Below, in pieces: positions 1-7,622 of a DNA stretch of 16,814 nt (the stretch's first letter is position 1; the number at the start of each line of letters is the position of its first letter). The position numbers were made by a program, and so were the translations under genes. The stretch spans positions 1-16,814 of the forward strand of contig SFMP01000059.1 in NCBI GenBank assembly GCA_004554395.1. The letters run 5' to 3'. Source of the DNA: Myxococcales bacterium. GTDB taxonomy: Bacteria; Myxococcota_A; Bradymonadia; UBA4248. Below the pieces are notes generated by a model, which made no database searches, was not told the DNA's origin, and saw nothing but the letters and a program-made list of their open reading frames with translations.

Positions 1-194
1 GTCATAGAACCTACGTCTTACTCGTCCGAGTCTATCACACTCGCTCGCGCAAAACCCCTAGGCATTCGCACGGATGTGCAAGATATCGCCATCTTGCGTC
101 ATAGAACCTACGTCTTACTCGTCCGAGTCTATCACACTCGCTCGCGCAAAACCCCTAGGCATTCGCACGGATGTGCAAGATATCGCCATCTTGC
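1..194. repeat. 97-bp perfect tandem duplication
   Basis: Positions 1-97 and 98-194 are identical. The right copy contains the last codons and the TAG stop of the YchF-like gene plus its 3' flank; the left copy is therefore a second, untranslated version of the same gene tail. Each copy holds an inverted repeat with arms GCAAGAT and ATCTTGC (78-84 with 91-97; 175-181 with 188-194). Just right of the second copy, GTGATATAACC (195-205) resembles the unit start GTCATAGAACC, which suggests the duplication formed at a short imperfect homology. Because the window begins exactly at a unit boundary, more copies may lie to the left, or the duplication may be an assembly artefact at a contig end. Confidence 0.95.
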
Positions 195-1183
195 GTGATA
201 TAACCTTTCCCTTCGAGCTTGAACTTGCCCGCATCTCGCACCGCACTCTCACTGCCCAGCGCGAGCAAATCCGAACTCGCCATGCGCTCCGCGCGAATGA
301 AATGCTTTGCCAAATCCGTGTGAATGCGCCCCGCACTCTCCTGCGCCGTCGACCCATTCTTCACCGTCCAGGCGCGAACTTCGTCTTCGCCAACCGTAAA
401 GAACGATATCAAATCGAGCATCGAATACGCCGCGCGAATAAACCGCTCACGCGCCGTCGCCGTAATGCCCAAATCGGCCAAGAAATCCGCCTGATCTTCT
501 TCGGGCAACTGCGCAATATCGCTCTCGACGCGAGCACTCAACACAAACGTCGGCTCGCTCAAACCCAATTTCGCCGCCACCTCGGCGCTATGCGCCTCAT
601 CGGCCTCCGACTCGTCGACGTTCACGACGATGATCACCGGCTTGAGCGTCATAAATTGGTAACCGCGCAACAACTCCAATTCGCTCTTGTCGAGCCCCAT
701 GTCTTTGAGCCACTTCTCGTTTTCGAGCTCCGTCTGCAACTTCCGAAACAGCGCTTTCTCTTGGTCGCTCACTTTTTCCTTCTGCATCCGCGCCACTTTG
801 CGCTCGACGATTTCCATATCGCTGAGCAATAACTCGCTCAACATCGCCTGTGCCTCGCGCTTGGGGTCGGCCTCGTCATAGCCATTCGAAAACCCGCGAA
901 CGACGACTGCCAGCAAATCCACCTCGCGAATCTTCCCCAATATGCTCCCGTCGAGCCCCTTGCCTATCGCCGCTCCGCTCATCACGTCGACGAACTGAAT
1001 CGTCGCATATATCGTCTTCTTCGGCTGGTACATCGCACTCAGCGCATCGATCCGTTTATCGGGCACGCGTACCTCGCGAATCTGCTGCTTCTGCCGCAAC
1101 AACTCCGCCGGGTCCGCACCCGACAACGCGCCAAATATGGTCGTCTTACCACTGCCTTCGTAACCTATAATTCCTACCTTCAA
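155..1183 (-). CDS. YchF/OLA1-like P-loop NTPase (divergent, DUF933/TGS type)
   Basis: A 342-aa protein of the Obg-related YchF group; members bind ATP or GTP and associate with ribosomes. Walker A is GYEGSGKTT (residues 7-15), unlike the usual NVGKS/T form of canonical YchF. The G3 region reads VDVMSGAAIGKG where canonical YchF has VDIAGLVKGASKG. The following IREVDLLAVVVRGF and the specificity motif NVDE match the family. A coiled-coil stretch lies around residues 115-165. The C-terminus has the TGS-like signature LISFFTVGEDEVRAWTV and ends in the typical DGDILHIR. The start is TTG, supported by AGGAG seven bases upstream; no ATG fits the conserved N-terminus MKVGIIGYEGSGKTT. Length (canonical about 363) and altered G1/G3 suggest the paralogous DUF933-type branch rather than housekeeping ychF. 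It may share a transcript with the methyltransferase gene upstream, though about 500 bp of hairpins separate them. Confidence 0.9.
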   Translation of the reverse strand: MKVGIIGYEGSGKTTIFGALSGADPAELLRQKQQIREVRVPDKRIDALSAMYQPKKTIYATIQFVDVMSGAAIGKGLDGSILGKIREVDLLAVVVRGFSNGYDEADPKREAQAMLSELLLSDMEIVERKVARMQKEKVSDQEKALFRKLQTELENEKWLKDMGLDKSELELLRGYQFMTLKPVIIVVNVDESEADEAHSAEVAAKLGLSEPTFVLSARVESDIAQLPEEDQADFLADLGITATARERFIRAAYSMLDLISFFTVGEDEVRAWTVKNGSTAQESAGRIHTDLAKHFIRAERMASSDLLALGSESAVRDAGKFKLEGKGYITQDGDILHIRANA

Positions 1184-1425
1184 CGCCTTACTCCTGTATT
1201 TTTGGCAACCTTACGACGGGTATTCTACATCGTAGATACCACATCGCGCACGATTAAACACGGTTTTTTGCGCACGCTCGACAAACTTTCGCACGCCGCC
1301 CCCCGCGCCCGCCGCCGCACTATTTACGCCATCTGCCGCCGCGCAATCAATCCGCATTTGCACACACGCCCACCAACAGCCTGCACAACAGCCGCCGCAT
1401 CGTTCAAAAGTGCTCTTTTTTCTCT
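1184..1425. other. Intergenic leader of the YchF-like gene
   Basis: No credible gene. It holds an imperfect inverted repeat at 1219-1240 (arms GGTAT+CTAC and GTAG+ATACC, one unpaired T), 36-57 bases upstream of the TTG start, which could be a leader hairpin or protein-binding site. The rest is C-rich on the plus strand with no promoter I can call convincingly. Confidence 0.5.
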
Positions 1426-1683
1426 GGCATCTGCTATTGCGCGCCGCTATCGCGGCAATGGCGCAATACGCATCTGCGGCGGGCGCAATTGCCCAAGGGC
1501 AATTTGCACCCTTTGGGTGCGCCTATTTCTGCGAAATACGGCGCACCAGCGCGCTATGTTCTCGTTGCCTTCGGCAACTTGCGAGCATACGCGCGCTCTT
1601 TGGGCATCTGCTATTGCGCGCCGCTATCGCGGCAATGGCGCAATACGCATCTGCCGCGCGCCTATTTCTGCGAAATACGGCGC
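1426..1683. repeat. Hairpin array A (mosaic palindromic repeats)
   Basis: A block of nested palindromes between the methyltransferase stop (1695) and the YchF-like gene. A 52-bp segment occurs twice without mismatch (1426-1477, 1603-1654). Each copy contains arms TATTGCGC/GCGCAATA (1435-1442 with 1461-1468) around an inner stem GCCGC/GCGGC. A 26-bp palindrome occurs twice (1519-1544, 1658-1683) with arms GCGCC+TATTTC and GAAATA+c+GGCGC. A longer hairpin at 1549-1596 pairs GCGCGC+TATG with CATA+c+GCGCGC around an inner TTGCC/GGCAA stem. GCACCC/GGGTGC with a 3-base loop lies at 1506-1520. On the minus strand the last palindrome begins only 11 bases after the methyltransferase stop, so it may protect the 3' end of that mRNA. 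No T-tract follows it. Confidence 0.9.
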
Positions 1684-1694
1684 GCCCTTTTGAA

Positions 1695-3596
1695 TTATAT
1701 CTCCAATCCACCGATATCGGTGCCGACTTCTTCTTCGTGATACATGTGAAGAACTTTATACGCGTGCGGCACAAGACCCGAAATCCGGTCTTCGGCGTGT
1801 TCGTAATTGACTTCGACGACACTCGTCCGACCAGCGCGTTCGAGCAATTGTTCAAACTCCTCGCGACGATAGGCGCGGCGTTCGAGCTCGACGCCATGAT
1901 CGACCAACATTTGTCGCATCGCCTTGAACTGCGAACGCGTCGTCGCAAACATCTCCATGTCGCGAACGATCCCGATCTCTTCCATCCAATAATGCGATTC
2001 TGCCGTATACCCGAGTTTTTGGGCGACTTGCTTTAACACGCCAAAATGTTGAGAGTAATTGATCTGGCCATCTTCGAGTGTCAAAACCGGATATTTGATG
2101 TCTTCGCCGAATTCAATGAGGAAAATATGCGTTTTCGGTGTAGCCAATTTGTTGATATGCTCGATTAGTCGAATCGAACCCGTGTTCAAGATGAAGTCTT
2201 CGGGCGCATCGCACAAATTCAAACGATGCTTCATGATCAAATTGACCGAATCGCCCTCGCCGATAAACGTCAACTTCGCTGCATCGAGATGGGCGGGCTT
2301 GATATCGCGTTCGACGCCATCGGGCAATGGCTCGTCGTCTTCGTCTTCATCGTCTTCGTCATTGCCACCATCGAGCGACATTTTGCGAACATTTGCCGAC
2401 GGCAAATTCGCCAAAAACTCATCCGAAAAGATGATGTCGTACGGCTCACCGCCCAAGATCTGGGCGATCTTCTCGATATCGCCATCGACGACGACGATGT
2501 CTTCCGAAATCCCCGAAAATGCTTCGCTAGCCACCATTGCTCGAAGAATATTCGCCTGCTCCGAATCGGGGCAAAAGATCGTATACTTCGCCGCAACTTT
2601 CTTCGATTTTAATGTCGCCATTATATCGCGAGCCGTTTCGCCATTGCCCCCACCGATTTCGAGGATTCTCGTCTCGGATCCGTGGAATAGACCGCATTTC
2701 TCCATGTATTCGACGATCGCTTCGCCATACGAACGCTTCGCCAAGACATCGTGCGGTTTCGCCAATATCGACGATAGACGCGTACACGTCCTATCGAGGT
2801 GCAATACTTCGGGTGCGATTTCGATCATTTCGATGCGTTGCGGCAACGGGCGAGAGGGGTCTTCATACGTCTCGATAATGGCGCCGTTTTCGTCGACTTT
2901 TGTCCTCACGTGTACGGTCACTTTTTCGTAGGGCATCGTCGAAATCAAATACGGCGGCACGCCAAAACGGCGCCCCTTAAAGTTGGCACACGGCTCGGCC
3001 GACATCTTGACCGCTTGAATCGAACAATGCGACCAAAGCGCCAACGTCGCGACGATTCGCATCTCGACGTCGGCACTCAGCAAGCCATCTTCTTCGGCCA
3101 TCGCCTCGGCGATTTCTCCAACCGTCTTTTTCCCTTCGATATGTGCCCAAAGACGCGATTCCCAAGCGTCGAGCGATATCTTGATGATGCGATTTTGCGC
3201 TTGCGTATCAAAAGCGTATATCACTACCGCCGAAGCATCGGTGCTATCGACCGTTATCCAACGCGCTTGCGTCGGATACATATCGTGCGATTTCTTCGGC
3301 TCATACGACTCGTCGGGCAAAAGACAAGCGAGTGTGCGGAATATCGACAAAAATTCGTTGAGCGTATCATTATCGAAGACTTGTCCGAATTGTTCGACCA
3401 TTTCATCGGCCGATCGCGGTGCATCGTAGAAAAACTCGAGAAAATCGACGAGATCTTCGCTCATCTTCAATATGTATCCATAGAGATTATGGTACACAAA
3501 AAAGTCGTCACCATTTTGGAAGTAATCGATATTTGGCGACAAATACAACGTACCCTCGAAGAGTTTTGCCGGCTGCTGCTTTTCGTTTTCGCTCAT
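1695..3596 (-). CDS. MidA-like SAM-dependent methyltransferase with PqqD-like N-terminal half
   Basis: A 633-aa soluble protein without signal peptide. The SAM-binding motif I is ILEIGGGNGE (311-320). DIIFSDEFLANLPS (387-400) corresponds in position and pattern to the 'NEhhDALP' segment of the MidA/NDUFAF7 (DUF185) methyltransferases, and the later FLIEFGED fits the family's 'DYG' strand. An acidic run (about 410-422, mostly D and E) interrupts the domain. The N-terminal region looks like two copies of a PqqD-like winged module: about 12-95 (ending ADEMVEQFG...LACLLPDE) and about 112-200 (KKTVGEIAEAM). PqqD-like modules bind RiPP precursor peptides, but no precursor or radical-SAM gene is visible here, so that role is speculative. 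ATG 3596 is preferred because GGGAG sits six bases upstream; the frame is open 22 codons further without a better signal. It lies 103 bp downstream of the FHA gene, same strand. Confidence 0.8.
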   Translation of the reverse strand: MSENEKQQPAKLFEGTLYLSPNIDYFQNGDDFFVYHNLYGYILKMSEDLVDFLEFFYDAPRSADEMVEQFGQVFDNDTLNEFLSIFRTLACLLPDESYEPKKSHDMYPTQARWITVDSTDASAVVIYAFDTQAQNRIIKISLDAWESRLWAHIEGKKTVGEIAEAMAEEDGLLSADVEMRIVATLALWSHCSIQAVKMSAEPCANFKGRRFGVPPYLISTMPYEKVTVHVRTKVDENGAIIETYEDPSRPLPQRIEMIEIAPEVLHLDRTCTRLSSILAKPHDVLAKRSYGEAIVEYMEKCGLFHGSETRILEIGGGNGETARDIMATLKSKKVAAKYTIFCPDSEQANILRAMVASEAFSGISEDIVVVDGDIEKIAQILGGEPYDIIFSDEFLANLPSANVRKMSLDGGNDEDDEDEDDEPLPDGVERDIKPAHLDAAKLTFIGEGDSVNLIMKHRLNLCDAPEDFILNTGSIRLIEHINKLATPKTHIFLIEFGEDIKYPVLTLEDGQINYSQHFGVLKQVAQKLGYTAESHYWMEEIGIVRDMEMFATTRSQFKAMRQMLVDHGVELERRAYRREEFEQLLERAGRTSVVEVNYEHAEDRISGLVPHAYKVLHMYHEEEVGTDIGGLEI

Positions 3597-3699
3597 AAAT
3601 TCTCCCACACTAGTCGTTATCTTTTGTTGCACCCTCCACGACGACCGTCGCATTGAGCACATTTCCCTATTTCTTCACTTCGGCACGATGCTACGCCAG

Positions 3700-4923
3700 C
3701 TATACGACGCGAGCAATCCTCAATAGCTTATTCCCAATGAGAATATGCGCCGTTTCGGTGACGGTCAGAGGTGCTTTAATGCGTAAAAACGTGCCATTCG
3801 AGCTCCCGAGATCTTTGAGCAATGCATGATCGCCTTGGCGTTCGAACGATGCATGCGTGCCCGAAACGAATCCATCGCGAGCAAAGACGATATCGCCTTG
3901 CGTCCGGCCGATCTTCACAGTGTCTTTGTCGAGGCGATAAACCGATCCCTCCGAAAAAGCCCCGATGATCACGCGCAAATAGCCCCAGCCCTCGCCCTCT
4001 TTCCCGCCGATGAGCGTCGTATTTTCTTCCGCACGGCTCTTCAATATCGGTTGCGACGACGATCCATGGCAATAATTGAGCAATTCTTCGCCAATTCTAA
4101 ACGTATCGCCATCGTATACAGCCGCCGATGTATCGCACAAACGCAAAAAGACGCCGTTGAGACTGTTGTTGTCTTCCAAAATGGCCACGTCGTCGTGACA
4201 CGTAATCTTGACGTGCTTCGGATTCACAAATCGATCGTTGTTGAGCATGGGCGACGATATGCGTCCGACGACGTTTTCGCCTTCGTAGAGCGGGATTAAA
4301 TCGCCAAGCGTCCCATCGTCGTTGATTTGGTGGAGCCGGAATTGGGCGAGCTTTTGTTCGGTGGGAACTGCCGCATTGAAGACGAAACTCGGGCGCTCGA
4401 CGGTGCGTTTATTGCTGCTATCGATATCTTCTCCGATTCCCGTCGCGACGCGCTCTTCTTCGTATTTGGCTCCACAAGAACCGCAAAATCGATGCCCCGG
4501 AGCGACTTCTTCGCCGCATTGCTTGCAAATGCGAGCCGCCACGGGGGCGGCGTCTTTTTTCTCTTCGACGACTTCTTCGATCTCGATTTTTTCTTCGATT
4601 TCGATGTCTTTGGGGTCGGTATTTTGCGCCAAAATATGAGGTGCTGCCGCTCCCTTGACCGTCGTCGACTTCAGCGATGCTGCCTGATTGCCGTTCTTAT
4701 CGTCGTCGACGTGATGGGCGAGCAAATCGGGCGACAACGCGCTATCGTCTTCGTCGATGAGCCAATCGTCTAATTCGGAATCGTTGGATTCTTGAGCGAT
4801 TTCTACTGTTGCACTCCGCACCTCGTCCAACGGTTCGGGCGTCTCCGAACCGAGCAAAGTGCCGCAAAACTGACAAAATTTAAAAGAATCGGAGTTGTTT
4901 TCTCCACAATTTTTACAAAACAT
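3700..4923 (-). CDS. Double zinc-ribbon, double FHA-domain protein
   Basis: A 407-aa cytoplasmic protein. Two four-cysteine zinc ribbons are visible: C3-x2-C6...C17-x2-C20 and C133-x2-C136...C147-x2-C150, separated by a long acidic linker (about 27-127). Two FHA domains follow. FHA1 (about 195-290) has GR at 220-221, then NPKH where a Ser-x-x-His is usual, and SLNG. FHA2 (about 316-407) is canonical with KIGR, SGTHASF and SSNGTF. FHA domains bind phosphothreonine peptides, so the protein probably reads Ser/Thr-kinase signals; the altered FHA1 binding residue suggests only FHA2 binds phosphopeptide. No kinase gene is in the window. The start ATG 4921-4923 is preceded by GAGG six bases upstream. 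It is the first gene of a probable minus-strand unit with the methyltransferase and is divergent from ddl across a 228-bp gap. Confidence 0.9.
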   Translation of the reverse strand: MFCKNCGENNSDSFKFCQFCGTLLGSETPEPLDEVRSATVEIAQESNDSELDDWLIDEDDSALSPDLLAHHVDDDKNGNQAASLKSTTVKGAAAPHILAQNTDPKDIEIEEKIEIEEVVEEKKDAAPVAARICKQCGEEVAPGHRFCGSCGAKYEEERVATGIGEDIDSSNKRTVERPSFVFNAAVPTEQKLAQFRLHQINDDGTLGDLIPLYEGENVVGRISSPMLNNDRFVNPKHVKITCHDDVAILEDNNSLNGVFLRLCDTSAAVYDGDTFRIGEELLNYCHGSSSQPILKSRAEENTTLIGGKEGEGWGYLRVIIGAFSEGSVYRLDKDTVKIGRTQGDIVFARDGFVSGTHASFERQGDHALLKDLGSSNGTFLRIKAPLTVTETAHILIGNKLLRIARVV

Positions 4924-5057
4924 CCATGGCCTCGCGCTTCAGTTTTCAGACATCACATCAAAAATTCCTGCAAACACGATTCGGTTATACCATTTTATCG
5001 AAAAAGATCAGAAATAACTTTAACGAGCAATGTCAAACGACGACGCCAAAGCCATTT

Positions 5058-5129
5058 GCCCATTTAACCTGGGCGAATTTCCGTGGTATATACGCCCATA
5101 GCGCGGTGCGGTCGCACTGCGGTTTTTTT
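5058..5129 (+). terminator. Intrinsic terminator in ddl leader, possible attenuator
   Basis: Nine-base arms CGCGGTGCG (5102-5110) and CGCACTGCG (5113-5121), one G-T pair, are followed by seven T residues (5123-5129). This is a good intrinsic terminator on the plus strand, ending 22 bases before the ddl start. Just upstream, GCCCA (5058-5062) can pair with TGGGC (5070-5074), and the same TGGGCG (5070-5075) can instead pair with CGCCCA (5093-5098). The competing stems plus terminator look like an attenuator. No gene upstream on this strand needs terminating, because the FHA gene diverges. The controlling signal, if any, is unknown. Confidence 0.65.
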
Positions 5130-5151
5130 GCATCATAAAGGCAATCGACAC

Positions 5152-6123
5152 ATGAATTCGACATATTGCGACAACGATTCGATCCGTCATCACGACTGCG
5201 TCGTACTCTATGGCGGCGAAAGCGAAGAACGCGAAGTGAGTTTACATTCCGGCGAAAACGTCGCCCAAGCGCTCCGAAAAGCCGGCATCGAAACCGACCT
5301 CTACGACTGGAACCCCGCCAAAATGCGCGAGTTTCTGGCGCTCGGCTATAAAAAAGTCTTCATCGCTCTGCACGGCGGTACTGGCGAAAATGGCATGGTT
5401 CAAGCCATGCTCGAAATGGCTGCCATCCCATTCACCGGCGTCCGCATGCGTACAGCCGCCATCTGCATCGATAAGCTCGCCTCTAAAACTATCGTCTCTG
5501 GGCTTACAAACGTCAATGTCCCTGCCGGAAAAAGCCTTGCCGTCTCACAACTCGACGACCGTTGGAATATGCCCGAAAACGATCGCTGGCGCGATGTCGA
5601 AGCTATCGGATACCCGCTCATCGTCAAACCTTCGCGAAACGGTTCGAGCGTCGGCGTCTCATGGGTCGAGCGATACGAAGAAATCGACGACGCCGTCCGC
5701 GCAGCCGCCATTGCCCCCGACGAAATCATACTCTTCGAACAATGCATCTGCGGGCACGAACTCACCGTCGCCATGCTCAATGGCAAAGCTCTCGGCGTCT
5801 GTCGAATCATACCAAAGACGAAATTCTACGACTACGAAGCCAAATACAACCGCGACGATACGCAATACCTCACCCCTTCGGGACTAGGGGACGATTTCGA
5901 CGGCGATCTGTGCAAAAAAGCCGAAGAAGTCGCTCGCGCTCTCGATTGTTGCGATGGCGTCGTGCGTATCGATTTCCTGGCTAACGACAATCTCGATCCC
6001 TATTTCCTCGAAGTCAACACCGTCCCAGGAATGACTTCACACAGCCTCGTCCCAAAAATCGCAAATCAAGCCGGTATCGAGTTCCATCAGCTTTGCAAGA
6101 TGATCGTCGATATGGCAAAATAA
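5152..6123 (+). CDS. ddl: D-alanine--D-alanine ligase
   Basis: A 323-aa ATP-grasp enzyme that joins two D-Ala with ATP to make the dipeptide used by MurF for the peptidoglycan precursor. Family landmarks in order: YGGESEEREVSLHSG near the N-terminus; ALHGGTGENG (canonical HGxxGEDG, here N replaces D); PFTGV and the DK pair of AAICIDKLASK; PLIVKPSRNGSSVGVS; EQCICGHELTVAML; FYDYEAKY, the Tyr-containing loop typical of D-Ala-D-Ala rather than D-Ala-D-lactate enzymes; RIDFL; and FLEVNTVPGMTSHSL with the metal-binding E and N. ATG 5152 is chosen: AAAGG lies ten bases upstream. An upstream GTG at 5083 would put the terminator hairpin inside the coding sequence. The gene is possibly attenuated (leader 5058-5129) and is followed after 57 bp by the phosphoesterase gene. 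Confidence 0.95.
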   Translation: MNSTYCDNDSIRHHDCVVLYGGESEEREVSLHSGENVAQALRKAGIETDLYDWNPAKMREFLALGYKKVFIALHGGTGENGMVQAMLEMAAIPFTGVRMRTAAICIDKLASKTIVSGLTNVNVPAGKSLAVSQLDDRWNMPENDRWRDVEAIGYPLIVKPSRNGSSVGVSWVERYEEIDDAVRAAAIAPDEIILFEQCICGHELTVAMLNGKALGVCRIIPKTKFYDYEAKYNRDDTQYLTPSGLGDDFDGDLCKKAEEVARALDCCDGVVRIDFLANDNLDPYFLEVNTVPGMTSHSLVPKIANQAGIEFHQLCKMIVDMAK

Positions 6124-6180
6124 TCTAGCTTTCCAACGCTTCCGCTCTCGAGGATTTCTTTGAACGACTAGGAGGTCGCC

Positions 6181-7374
6181 ATGCTCTCGTATACGGTATC
6201 TCTACATCACCGCGTCATCTATAGCCTCGGCGATACCCATGGGCGCGGACGCGAACAAATTTCGTTTGTCGAAGATATCCGCGCATTAAATGCGAAGAAT
6301 ACCGATGAAGATATCGCATTTATTCAGCTAGGTGACTTGTGTGATGGATTTTCTTTCGTCATCGATGGGCACACTATCGATCCCGAGTCGGGCGACGCTT
6401 TCATCGATGCACTCTGTTGCGAAATCCATCGAATCGGAAACGCCATTCCAAAACTCGGCAATATCCTCGATGGCTCGGTGCCACTCGTCAATTGGCACAA
6501 ACATACTGCCGACCGCGATGGCGACGTCGTCGGCACATATCCTGCCCGCGATCTCATCGCGCGCCGCGACCTCGACGAAATCATCGCCCTATACGAAGCC
6601 TGCAAATCCTACGAAACACTCGATTTGTTCTCTTCCTATCAGGCAAAACACCCCGATTCATTCCACGTCATATTGGGCAATCACGACGTCGACTTGCTCC
6701 TCGGTCTATCGCGATACGGCCGACAACAAAAATATCTCCTCCTAGGCTTGCTCGGATTCACTCCCGATCAAGTCATCGCACACCTCACCCGTGGAGAAGG
6801 CGAACTCCATAAAAAACACCCCTATCTTGCTTGGCTCTACGAACGCCCACATTTGGCGCTCAGTAGCGATACCATCTACATGCACGGCGGTCCGACGACT
6901 GATTTGTCCAATGCTTTGCTCAAATCTAAGCACGACGGATTCAACGCCTGGCTCGCCGAAATCGACGAAGCGCGAAATCGCGGCCTTGGCGAGCCGCAAT
7001 TCCGCGAGCACGAGTCTTTCTTGTCGCCCGACGGCGCCAATAACGACTGGACTCTGTTTCCCGAGCGATTAACCCATTTCCTCGACGCCGCAAACCGCCG
7101 TTTCGCCGCCGTCGGGCACTCCCCATTCCTCGACTTCACGAAGGGTACGTTAATCGATCTCAAACTCTCGACATATGGCGAGCTGTTCGAAACACCCGCA
7201 CAACTCCCCCCCGATAATCGACTCGTCAAACACGATACAAACCTCAAACGCGGCGGCCAACTCTGGATTTGTAAACACGAAGTCGGATCCAATGACTGGT
7301 TCGGCATCGACCGTTCCCTCCGACAAACACCGCTCCGTTCAAAAACTCCAGGTCCTCCCGACATTCGCCCATGA
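6181..7374 (+). CDS. Calcineurin-like metallophosphoesterase
   Basis: A 397-aa cytoplasmic protein with the full set of PPP-type metal-binding motifs: GDTHG (17-21), GDLCDG (51-56), GNHD (166-169), HGG (235-237) and GHS (312-314). These bind a dinuclear metal centre that hydrolyses phosphate esters; the arrangement resembles Ser/Thr phosphatases or the related Ap4A hydrolases, but I cannot assign a substrate. It is longer than ApaH (about 280), with an insert at about 57-160 between the second and third motifs. The start is secure: consensus AGGAGG at 6170-6175, five bases before ATG. The gene lies 57 bp after ddl on the same strand with no terminator visible between, so co-transcription is likely. 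The C-terminal tail is Pro/Arg-rich (TPGPPDIRP). Confidence 0.9.
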   Translation: MLSYTVSLHHRVIYSLGDTHGRGREQISFVEDIRALNAKNTDEDIAFIQLGDLCDGFSFVIDGHTIDPESGDAFIDALCCEIHRIGNAIPKLGNILDGSVPLVNWHKHTADRDGDVVGTYPARDLIARRDLDEIIALYEACKSYETLDLFSSYQAKHPDSFHVILGNHDVDLLLGLSRYGRQQKYLLLGLLGFTPDQVIAHLTRGEGELHKKHPYLAWLYERPHLALSSDTIYMHGGPTTDLSNALLKSKHDGFNAWLAEIDEARNRGLGEPQFREHESFLSPDGANNDWTLFPERLTHFLDAANRRFAAVGHSPFLDFTKGTLIDLKLSTYGELFETPAQLPPDNRLVKHDTNLKRGGQLWICKHEVGSNDWFGIDRSLRQTPLRSKTPGPPDIRP

Positions 7375-7412
7375 GATTTCCCGCACGTTCCCCGAGCATT
7401 CCATCCCCTCCT

Positions 7413-7622
7413 GTTCCCCGCCTTGCGGGGAACAGTCCACAAACTCTGGAACTCGATCTTGCCATGGAATCAAATCATCGAGGGAACTAAACATATTTCA
7501 TTTTCTATTTCCCTCTTTCTTATCATTCCCCGCGATGCGGGGAACAGTCTTCTTTCCTCCCGTTCCCCGCGATGCGGGGAACAGTCCACTTTCACCCGCA
7601 TTCCCCGCGATGCGGGGAACAG
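7413..7622. repeat. Palindrome array C (23-bp CRISPR-repeat-like units)
   Basis: Four 23-bp units at 7413-7435, 7525-7547, 7562-7584 and 7600-7622. Each has arms TTCCCCGC/GCGGGGAA, a loop of about three bases and the tail CAG. The loop is GAT in the last three and CTT in the first; the first base alternates G or A. The last three are separated by 14 and 15 bp of unlike, pyrimidine-rich sequence. The TTCCCCGC...GCGGGGAA core recalls type I-E CRISPR repeats, but unit length and spacers are too short and no cas gene is present. A degenerate half unit (GTTCCCCGAG) lies at 7388-7397. The array lies in the gap between the phosphoesterase and TPR genes. Confidence 0.9.

Noticed and set aside
1774..1793. 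Hairpin AAGACC/GGTCTT
   Set aside because: It lies within the methyltransferase coding region and is short enough to be chance.
1202..2036. Plus-strand ORFs through array A
   Set aside because: They translate the repeated hairpins (the same peptide appears twice) and have no ribosome binding site.
2799..3656. Plus-strand ORF of 285 codons opposite the methyltransferase
   Set aside because: Antisense shadow: rich in Arg, His and Ile with no domain pattern.
5083..5151. GTG start of ddl 23 codons upstream
   Set aside because: It would place the terminator hairpin and T-tract inside the gene, has no ribosome binding site, and extends beyond the normal Ddl N-terminus.
7413..7622. CRISPR array of type I-E
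   Set aside because: The units resemble I-E repeats but are only 23 bp, spacers are 14, 15 and 89 bp, the long interval contains a module repeated elsewhere, and no cas gene is in view.
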